From assembly GCA_049680625.1 (NCBI GenBank), contig JBAUID010000140.1, positions 1 through 6,253 on the forward strand: a stretch of DNA of 6,253 bases, given 5' to 3'. The stretch is from JAUIAI01 sp049680625 (lineage in GTDB: Bacteria; Pseudomonadota; Gammaproteobacteria; Burkholderiales; Burkholderiaceae_E). The notes beneath the pieces were generated by a model. The model saw only the letters and a list, made by a program, of their open reading frames with translations. It was not told the origin of the DNA and made no database searches. Shown here in pieces: positions 1-4,702 of the stretch (the stretch's first letter is position 1; each line of letters opens with the position of its first letter). The translations under genes and the position numbers were made by a program.

Positions 1-926
1 TGCCAATTGATCGGGTTGGCCTCGCGTTATTGGTGATCTGGGTAGGAGCAACCCAGGTGATGCTTGAAAAAGGCAAAGAGCTCGACTGGTTTGCCTCAGG
101 CCAGGTGATTGTTCTGGGGGCGGTTGCGCTGGTCGGTTTCATTTTGTTCATCATATGGGAATTGACTGACGAGCATCCGATCATCGATTTAAGCCTGTTT
201 ACCGATCGAAATTTCCTGATCGGAACGATAGCGGTTTCAATTGGCTACGGGGTGTTTTTTGCCAACGTTGTGCTGTTGCCTTTGTGGTTACAACAATGGA
301 TGGGCTACAACGCAACCTGGGCGGGATTAGTCAGTGCGCCGGTGGGCATACTGGCAATTTTGGTTTCCCCGCTGGTTGGTAAGTACATGACAGTTTTTGA
401 CACACGAAAAATTGTCACAGTCGCGTTTATCGGTTTTGCCGCGGTTTTGTGGATGCGTTCACAATTCAATACTCAGGCAGATCCGCAAACCATATTGCTG
501 CCCATTTTGTTGCAAGGCTTGTTTATGCCAACGTTTTTTATTCCGATGCTGGCCCTAACGGTGACCAATCTGCCGCAGTCCAGGGTGCCGGCTGCGACCG
601 GCCTTACCAACTTCATCCGACTGACGGCGGGTGCGGTTGGTACGTCAATTACCACCACCACCTGGGAGAATCGGGCCGCTATTCATCACGCCCATATCAG
701 CGAGCGTTTGACGCAGGACAATCTTGCATTCACTGACGCGATGGCAGAGCTGGAACAACAAGGCTTCAGTCGTGAGCAAGGCCTGGCTTACTTCAATCGG
801 TTAGTTGACCAGCAGGCGTTTACCTTGAGCGTGGACGAAATATTTTTGATGTCTGCGGTTTTGTTCGCATTGATGATCCCGTTGATCTGGATTGCCCGGC
901 CCGTGTCGGATAGCCCGGCACAATAA
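1..926 (+). CDS. DHA2-family (EmrB/QacA-type) MFS drug-resistance transporter, C-terminal half, 5' truncated by window edge
   Basis: Inner-membrane proton-driven exporter of the 14-helix DHA2 branch of the major facilitator superfamily. The frame is open from the first complete codon (base 3) and reads PIDRVGLALLVIWVGATQVM before the TTG at base 30. That is the typical EmrB mid-protein segment, so the TTG is internal and the true start lies outside the window. The 307 visible residues hold about eight hydrophobic segments, consistent with helices 7-14 of a roughly 500-residue protein. A diagnostic EmrB-like stretch near residues 201-230 contains NFIRLTAGAVGTSITTTTW followed by ENRAAIHHA. The gene ends with TAA at 924-926, 29 bp before the next gene on the same strand. 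EmrB proteins usually work with a periplasmic adaptor (EmrA) and an outer-membrane channel; neither is visible here. The exported substrate cannot be deduced; efflux of aromatic acids is possible given the neighbouring hydroxycinnamate genes, but that is inference. Confidence 0.93.
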   Translation, partial: PIDRVGLALLVIWVGATQVMLEKGKELDWFASGQVIVLGAVALVGFILFIIWELTDEHPIIDLSLFTDRNFLIGTIAVSIGYGVFFANVVLLPLWLQQWMGYNATWAGLVSAPVGILAILVSPLVGKYMTVFDTRKIVTVAFIGFAAVLWMRSQFNTQADPQTILLPILLQGLFMPTFFIPMLALTVTNLPQSRVPAATGLTNFIRLTAGAVGTSITTTTWENRAAIHHAHISERLTQDNLAFTDAMAELEQQGFSREQGLAYFNRLVDQQAFTLSVDEIFLMSAVLFALMIPLIWIARPVSDSPAQ

Positions 927-943
927 CTCGAATTGTGATGGCG

Positions 944-949
944 TAAAAT
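944..949 (+). promoter_or_regulatory. Possible -10 hexamer placing transcription start at the NTF2-like gene's ATG
   Basis: TAAAAT matches the sigma70 -10 consensus at five of six positions and ends six bases before the ATG at 956. Transcription from it would start at or next to the A of the start codon, giving a leaderless message. That would fit the lack of a Shine-Dalgarno sequence. No convincing -35 box is found 16-18 bp upstream, so this is weak. Read-through from the transporter gene is an alternative. Confidence 0.2.
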
Positions 950-955
950 CGCGAA

Positions 956-1375
956 ATGAATAAATCGAAAGCACCAACTGAATCGAAAGCACCAACAGAA
1001 CCGACAGAACTGGTACAACGTTTCCTGGCATCAATGCAGTCAAGAGACCTGGAAACAGCGCAATCATGTCTGCATGCCGAATTCAGCATGACATTTCCCG
1101 GCGCGGTGCGTTTTAGTACCCTGCACGAATTAATTGCCTGGGCAAAGCCGCGTTATCTTAGTATCGGAAAACACATCGAGCGCTATGAGCAAGTGGCTGG
1201 CGGGAACGGTCCAGCCATCGTCTGGTGTTATGGCACCTTGTTTGGGCAATGGCCGGATGGTCGGCCATTTGACGGCATTCGCTTTGTTGATCGCTTTAGC
1301 TTTCGTGATGGTCTGCTGCATACCCAACAGGTCTGGAACGATCTGGCAGAGGTATCTGCCAGCAAAGGGCTTTGA
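956..1375 (+). CDS. NTF2/SnoaL-like small protein
   Basis: A 139-residue protein with the size and pattern of the NTF2-like/SnoaL superfamily (cone-shaped alpha+beta barrel used by cyclases, isomerases and non-enzymatic ligand binders). After a hydrophilic N-terminus (residues 1-18, with SKAPTE twice and then PTE) comes an amphipathic helix (LVQRFLASMQSRDLETAQ), then HAEFSMTFPG. The middle holds WAKPRYLSIGKHIERYEQV. The C-terminal strands VWCYGTLFGQWPDGRPFDGI and RFVDRFSFRDGLLHTQQVWND end in the usual domain-terminal Trp-Asn-Asp. No signal peptide is seen, so it is probably cytoplasmic. The ATG at 956 is chosen because the next in-frame ATG (codon 27) would cut the first helix, and the frame is closed upstream by TAA at 944-946. 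No Shine-Dalgarno sequence precedes it. It lies 29 bp after the transporter on the same strand and may be co-transcribed with it. The substrate and any catalytic role are unknown. Confidence 0.75.
   Translation: MNKSKAPTESKAPTEPTELVQRFLASMQSRDLETAQSCLHAEFSMTFPGAVRFSTLHELIAWAKPRYLSIGKHIERYEQVAGGNGPAIVWCYGTLFGQWPDGRPFDGIRFVDRFSFRDGLLHTQQVWNDLAEVSASKGL
963..998 (+). repeat. 18-bp tandem duplication encoding SKAPTE-SKAPTE
   Basis: Units 963-980 and 981-998 match at 17 of 18 positions (they differ at 979/997, T versus A) and keep the reading frame. They encode two SKAPTE hexapeptides at the N-terminus of the NTF2-like protein, followed by a further partial PTE. This is a typical slippage product that lengthens a disordered N-terminal tail. 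Confidence 0.85.
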
Positions 1376-1385
1376 TTACCCTTTG
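1343..1385. terminator. Two adjacent hairpins at a convergent gene junction, terminator-like
   Basis: The first hairpin has a perfect 8-bp stem, CTGGCAGA (1343-1350) with TCTGCCAG (1355-1362), and a 4-base loop GGTA. The second begins at the very next base: CAAAGGG (1363-1369) pairs with CCCTTTG (1379-1385) around a 9-base loop. Both sit over the last codons and the stop of the NTF2-like gene, about 40 bp from the stop of the opposing cyclase gene. This is where a bidirectional terminator is expected. There is no T-tract, so a classical intrinsic terminator is not shown. Confidence 0.35.
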
Positions 1386-1424
1386 ACTACCGATTACTGG
1401 CAGGTGATCTTCTACTAAATGTGT

Positions 1425-2579
1425 TTACTGCACTGACTGATTAGGCGCTCCGATGGCGACCGGTCGAACGGGTGAGCCCGCGTGGCCTTGTGATCGTAGC
1501 GGCAAAATGATCGTACACGATGTCCAGACCTTGTCGTTCGCCAGCGCACTCAGATTGGCGTTCTGAATCTGATGAATACCCGATTCCGCCAGGTTCTTGT
1601 GGTGGATTACAAACGGCAGCCCTTTATCCATCCCCTGGGGTGGCATCGCTTTTTGCTGAAGCTGGCCGTCGGCAACCGGGTCGGTAAACGGATTGTCCAG
1701 GGCGATAACAACGACAGCTTTTTCTTTCAGGTATTCGGCAGCATCTTCAGCCAGGCCAGGGCCTTTGGTGTAGTACGACTTACTGGTGTCTGGGTCCTGC
1801 CAGTTGTCACCCCAGCCAGTGTAAATGTATACCGCGTCACCGGGCAGAATGCCGCGCCAGTCAAGGCCTTGCGCCTGGAGCATGGCGTCGATATCCGCGC
1901 GGGTAACCAGTGTGCCAGGTTCGAGTGTTTTGCCACTGCCTTTGTAGGCTTTTGCGTCCAGCAATATGGCGCTGGTGATAATTGGAGGGGCTTGTTCGAT
2001 ACCCAGTTTGAGTAGCGGTGAATCGGGTGTCGGTTTGACGTCTTTTTGTGTGTACTTGCCGTAGTACTTTGCGCTGTCGACCGGCGGGTCTCCTTTGCCG
2101 TCCCAGGCTTTGTCGTAGTAGGCGAAATGACCCAGGGCATCCATTTGCGTACCCTGGGCGCCGGGTTCACCGCCGGTAACCAGTTCACCATTAAAAACGT
2201 GGCGGGTGCCGGGAATAGAAACCGATGGGGTGAATTTGTAAGCAAGCGGTTTTCCGAAAGGGGATAAGGGCATCGTATTTGATCTGATATGGCTGACTTC
2301 ATACGATTTCGCATCCGCCGCCCCAAGGTGATAGGCGCATCGCGCCCATGTGCCGGCACCAATGGTATTGGCCATACCGCGTTGGTCTGATGCCGGCCAC
2401 GGCGGCACAGGGGTCAGGGCCTTCGAATTCTGAACAATCGCTTTTTGTGTATCACTGTCGGCGTTGACCAGGCCGGGAGACAGGGTTGACATCGCGGCAC
2501 TGATGGCAATAGAAATCACCGATACGCGAGATGGTTTGGTCGGTAATGAAGCAATAATTGAAGCAATATTATGGATCAC
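1425..2579 (-). CDS. Exported cyclase-family (kynurenine formamidase-like, PF04199) hydrolase
   Basis: A 384-residue member of the cyclase/kynurenine formamidase family, metal-dependent enzymes that hydrolyse amides or lactones. Residues 1-40 look like a Sec signal peptide: basic region PTKPSR, hydrophobic stretch VSVISIAISAAM, and likely cleavage after VNA (residue 40). A periplasmic location is therefore predicted. The family motif is at residues 143-152, GTQMDALGHF. Asp147 and His151 match the conserved Asp and His of HxGTHxDxPxH, but both preceding motif histidines are replaced (Ala141, Gln145). Other family marks are LPGDAVYIYTGWGDNW, IALDNPF, LPFVIHHKNLAESGI and a C-terminal LPLRSQGHAGSPVRP. 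The start is GTG at 2577-2579, chosen because a full GGAGG lies seven bases upstream and because it includes the signal peptide. The gene is divergent from the asparaginase-like gene. Length exceeds classical KynB (about 210 residues), in line with the larger cyclase subfamily. The substrate is unknown. Confidence 0.88.
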   Translation of the reverse strand: MIHNIASIIASLPTKPSRVSVISIAISAAMSTLSPGLVNADSDTQKAIVQNSKALTPVPPWPASDQRGMANTIGAGTWARCAYHLGAADAKSYEVSHIRSNTMPLSPFGKPLAYKFTPSVSIPGTRHVFNGELVTGGEPGAQGTQMDALGHFAYYDKAWDGKGDPPVDSAKYYGKYTQKDVKPTPDSPLLKLGIEQAPPIITSAILLDAKAYKGSGKTLEPGTLVTRADIDAMLQAQGLDWRGILPGDAVYIYTGWGDNWQDPDTSKSYYTKGPGLAEDAAEYLKEKAVVVIALDNPFTDPVADGQLQQKAMPPQGMDKGLPFVIHHKNLAESGIHQIQNANLSALANDKVWTSCTIILPLRSQGHAGSPVRPVAIGAPNQSVQ

Positions 2580-2586
2580 GACTTTT

Positions 2587-2591
2587 CCTCC
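2587..2591 (-). promoter_or_regulatory. Ribosome binding site fixing the GTG start of the cyclase gene
   Basis: On the minus strand GGAGG is followed by seven bases (AAAAGTC) and then GTG at 2579-2577. The perfect core and ideal spacing support the non-ATG start over any internal ATG. The first internal ATG, codon 30, would destroy the signal peptide. Confidence 0.8.
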
Positions 2592-2637
2592 GAAGGGTTG
2601 AAATGCTGCGTTGAAAGCTTACTCCTGTCAGCGGTCA

Positions 2638-2661
2638 GTATTCAGCCGGATTCAAGAATAC
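2638..2661. promoter_or_regulatory. Inverted repeat in the divergent cyclase/asparaginase control region, candidate operator
   Basis: GTATTC (2638-2643) and GAATAC (2656-2661) form a perfect 6-bp dyad with a 12-bp spacer inside the 139-bp spacer between divergent genes. The rest of the spacer holds only direct repeats of GTTGAAA (2597-2603, 2610-2616) and GTCAG (2627-2631, 2634-2638), plus a weak -10-like TACAAT (2666-2671) facing the asparaginase-like gene. A shared regulator is plausible but not shown; a dyad this short can arise by chance. Confidence 0.3.
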
Positions 2662-2706
2662 CTCATACAATCGACTAATAAATTGTGACGCCAGACCAGA
2701 ATACAC

Positions 2707-2713
2707 AGGAGAG
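2707..2713 (+). promoter_or_regulatory. Ribosome binding site deciding the asparaginase-like start
   Basis: AGGAGAG ends five bases before the ATG at 2719. The in-frame TTG directly before it (2716-2718) would leave only two bases of spacing, so ATG at 2719 is the start. Confidence 0.8.
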
Positions 2714-2718
2714 TTTTG

Positions 2719-3723
2719 ATGACAAAAACGAAACCCAGGGTTGCTCTTATCGGTACCGGAGGAACAATCACGGCGATTGGTCGCGATCCGATGGACATTC
2801 AAGACTACGCGGTTACCGGAAAGATGCTGCATCCGAGCGAAATGCTGGCGATGTTTCCCGATGCCGCCGCGCAGGCCGATGTGGTGCCGGTCAGTTTTAA
2901 AGCGGTTCCCAGCCCGCAGATAACGCCGGCTGACTGGAAAACGCTGGTCCATACAATAGATGAGACTGTTGCCCGGCACGCCGATCTTGCAGGTATTGTG
3001 ATTCAACACGGTACTTCAACTCTCGAAGAGACGGCATACGCGCTTAATCTTTTGAGCAAGGTCGATATTCCCGTGGTTCTGGTGGGTGCGCAACGTCCGG
3101 CCAGTGCGTTGTCAACCGATGCGGCGATGAATCTGGCAAATGCGTTTCGGGTCGCCAGCCATCCCGATTCGAAGGGCCTGGGTGTCCTGGTCTTGCTAAA
3201 CGACGAGATTCAGGCCGCCAGAGAAGTTACTAAAACATCGACGTATCGCTTGCAGACGTTTCGCTCGCCTGACTTTGGAGTACTGGGGCAGGTTGATGCT
3301 GACTCGATTAACTACTATCGCCGACCAATCAGGCGACACGCGCCAGATACCGAATTTGATATCCGACAGTTGGATGGTTTGCCCCGGGTTGATATTGCGT
3401 ACTCGTATGCAGGGGCAGACGGCGCTGCGGTCAGGGCATTTGTTCAGGCTGGCGCCAAAGGCATTGTGTCTGCGTCATTGGCACCCGGGTATAACGCGCC
3501 GGACGAAATGATTGCCCTGGCCGAAGCGGCTGCCGCTGGCGTTGTTGTGGTTCAGTCGAGCCGAGCGGGGAGTGGTCGAATCTACACGCTCGACCATAGC
3601 CGGCGTGCCGGGTTTATTGGTGCAGACAATTTGAATCCACAAAAGGCGCGGGTTTTGCTCGCGTGTGCGCTAACAGTGACAAGTGATCCGGCGAAAATTA
3701 TTGAGATTTTCGCCCGTTACTGA
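2719..3723 (+). CDS. L-asparaginase/glutaminase-fold amidohydrolase with a variant HGTST motif
   Basis: A 334-residue protein of the bacterial asparaginase/glutaminase family, which normally hydrolyses Asn or Gln to the acid and ammonia as a tetramer. Compared with E. coli AnsB, the first catalytic Thr is Thr16 in LIGTGGTIT, the lid Tyr is Tyr30 in DYAVTGK, the second Thr is Thr99 in GIVIQHGTSTLEE, and the Lys is Lys172 in REVTKTSTY. The residue after Thr99, the Asp of HGTDT that binds the substrate amino group, is Ser100 here. The C-terminal domain holds GAKGIVSASLAPGYN and VVVQSSRAGSGRI. Length is normal for the family. The N-terminus enters strand 1 directly with no signal peptide, so it is cytoplasmic. 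Fold assignment is firm, but asparagine as substrate is doubtful because of Ser100. The last 13 codons and stop are duplicated 79 bp downstream. The gene is divergent from the cyclase gene and convergent with the amidohydrolase gene. Confidence 0.9.
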   Translation: MTKTKPRVALIGTGGTITAIGRDPMDIQDYAVTGKMLHPSEMLAMFPDAAAQADVVPVSFKAVPSPQITPADWKTLVHTIDETVARHADLAGIVIQHGTSTLEETAYALNLLSKVDIPVVLVGAQRPASALSTDAAMNLANAFRVASHPDSKGLGVLVLLNDEIQAAREVTKTSTYRLQTFRSPDFGVLGQVDADSINYYRRPIRRHAPDTEFDIRQLDGLPRVDIAYSYAGADGAAVRAFVQAGAKGIVSASLAPGYNAPDEMIALAEAAAAGVVVVQSSRAGSGRIYTLDHSRRAGFIGADNLNPQKARVLLACALTVTSDPAKIIEIFARY

Positions 3724-3724
3724 C
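3683..3724 (+). repeat. 42-bp direct repeat, copy 1 (end of the asparaginase-like gene)
   Basis: Bases 3683-3724 are identical to 3762-3803, offset 79 bp. Copy 1 covers the final codons (DPAKIIEIFARY), the TGA stop and one more base. It contains a perfect hairpin: GGCGAAAAT (3690-3698), a 7-base loop, and ATTTTCGCC (3706-3714). Flanking bases differ on both sides, so the repeat unit is sharply bounded. Confidence 0.97.
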
Positions 3725-3761
3725 GCTGTCTCACGCTTGGCGCCATCAACGCGACAATTTT

Positions 3762-3803
3762 GTGATCCGGCGAAAATTATTGAGATTTTCGCCCGTTACT
3801 GAC
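3762..3803 (+). repeat. 42-bp direct repeat, copy 2 (in the convergent spacer)
   Basis: Perfect copy of 3683-3724, placed 37 bp after it and ending two bases before the stop codon of the opposing amidohydrolase gene. It again could encode DPAKIIEIFARY and a stop, but has no coding context of its own. The bases just before it (AAC.GCGACAA) loosely resemble those before copy 1 (AACAGTGACAA), hinting that an older duplication may have been longer. Confidence 0.97.
3769..3793. terminator. Hairpin between convergent genes, possible bidirectional terminator
   Basis: GGCGAAAAT (3769-3777) pairs perfectly with ATTTTCGCC (3785-3793) around a 7-base loop. It lies in the 82-bp gap between two converging stop codons. 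The stem is GC-rich at its base and AT-rich near the loop, and neither side has a T-tract, so termination is inferred from position only. Confidence 0.35.
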
Positions 3804-3805
3804 AA

Positions 3806-4690
3806 CTATTGGTTTACACCCAGAATGCGCAGCGCATTTTCTTTAAGGATCAGCGGGCGAACTTCATCTTTGAACGGCATTGCCTCAAAGTCTTTGAGCC
3901 ACCGGTCCGGCGTAATAGCCGGCCAGTCAGAGCCAAACAGCATCTTCTTTTTAAGAATGGAGTTCGCGTAACGAATAAAGGTTTCGGGAAAATACTTGGG
4001 TGACCAGCCCGACATGTCGTAATACACATTGGGTTTGTGCTGCGCTACGGCAAGACCCTCTTCGGTCCACGGAAAAGACGGGTGGGCGAGCACAATCGGC
4101 ATATCGGGAAAATCCACCGCCACATCATCGAGGTGCATCGGATTCGAGTACTTCAGCCGCATACCCATGCCGCCACGCATGCCTGAGCCGACCCCGGTCT
4201 GACCCGTGTGAAATAGTGTAATTGCACCTTCCTCGGCAATCGCCTCGTAGAGTGGGTAGGCCCAGCGATCGTTCGGGAAGAAGCCTTGCATGGTGGGATG
4301 AAACTTAAACCCTTTGACCCCAAATTCCCGCACGAGGCGTCGCGCCTCTCGAGCGCCGGCTTTGCCCTTGGCTGGGTCAATTGATGCGAACGGAATCAGA
4401 ATATCGTCATTGTCAGCACAGATCTGGGCAACCTCCTCATTCGAGTAGCGCCGAAAGCCGGTTTCCCGTTCTGCATCCACCGGAAAGATAACAGCAGCAA
4501 TATTCCGCTCGCGGTAGTACGTTGCCGTGTCCTGTACGGTGGGCAGCATACCTTTGGCGCCAGCCGGATTGCGGAAGTACTCTGCCATGCCGGACTGGAA
4601 CTCGTTGTAGCCGTCATCGCGGGTATCGCAGCACGGCTCTTCAGCGTGGGTGTGAAAATCAATGGCACGGACTTTATCAAAATCAATCAT
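3806..4690 (-). CDS. Amidohydrolase (PF04909), probable 4-hydroxyphenyl-beta-ketoacyl-CoA hydrolase (CouO-like)
   Basis: A 294-residue metal-dependent hydrolase of the amidohydrolase-2 family (TIM barrel, cytoplasmic). Metal-binding features in order: IDFHTH (His13, His15), FKFHPTMQGF (His131), ITLFHTGQTG (His161), IVLAHPSFPW (His203) and LFGSDWP (Asp255), the last typical of this family. A Gly/Met-rich loop, SGMRGGMGMRLKYSNP, follows His161. The gene starts 10 bp after the stop of feruloyl-CoA synthase and is clearly co-transcribed with it. Relatives such as CouO of Rhodococcus p-hydroxycinnamate catabolism hydrolyse the beta-ketoacyl-CoA formed after hydration and dehydrogenation of the CoA thioester, releasing the shortened aromatic product. 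I infer that role from family resemblance and operon context. Alternatives are a decarboxylase or lactonase of the same family. The TAG stop is only two bases from repeat copy 2. Confidence 0.88.
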   Translation of the reverse strand: MIDFDKVRAIDFHTHAEEPCCDTRDDGYNEFQSGMAEYFRNPAGAKGMLPTVQDTATYYRERNIAAVIFPVDAERETGFRRYSNEEVAQICADNDDILIPFASIDPAKGKAGAREARRLVREFGVKGFKFHPTMQGFFPNDRWAYPLYEAIAEEGAITLFHTGQTGVGSGMRGGMGMRLKYSNPMHLDDVAVDFPDMPIVLAHPSFPWTEEGLAVAQHKPNVYYDMSGWSPKYFPETFIRYANSILKKKMLFGSDWPAITPDRWLKDFEAMPFKDEVRPLILKENALRILGVNQ

Positions 4691-4698
4691 TTGTCAAA

Positions 4699-4702
4699 CC
4701 TT
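4699..4702 (-). promoter_or_regulatory. Ribosome binding site overlapping the upstream stop codon (translational coupling)
   Basis: On the minus strand the feruloyl-CoA synthase TAA (4703-4701) runs into GG, giving AAGG nine bases before the amidohydrolase ATG at 4690. The short core is weak by itself. Its overlap with the stop suggests that ribosomes finishing the synthase feed the next gene. Confidence 0.5.

Noticed and set aside
30..32. TTG at base 30 as the transporter start
   Set aside because: The frame continues upstream with typical EmrB residues and the protein would lack half its helices; the gene simply runs off the window.
933..938. TTGTGA words in three intergenic spacers (933, 2683 and near 3760) as possible CRP half-sites
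   Set aside because: None has a matching TCACA half at the right spacing, and a 6-bp word recurring in a window of this size is expected by chance.
788..1089. Several minus-strand open frames across the transporter end and NTF2 start
   Set aside because: They overlap two better-supported genes. Their low-complexity SVGAFDSVGAFD-like repeats merely reflect the SKAPTE duplication read backwards.
1572..2015. 147-codon open frame on the + strand inside the cyclase gene
   Set aside because: It is antisense to a well-supported coding region with clear family motifs, its translation shows no recognisable domain, and it has no ribosome binding site of note.
2716..2718. TTG at 2716 as the asparaginase-like start
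   Set aside because: It leaves only two bases to the AGGAGAG ribosome binding site, while the adjacent ATG at 2719 has normal spacing.
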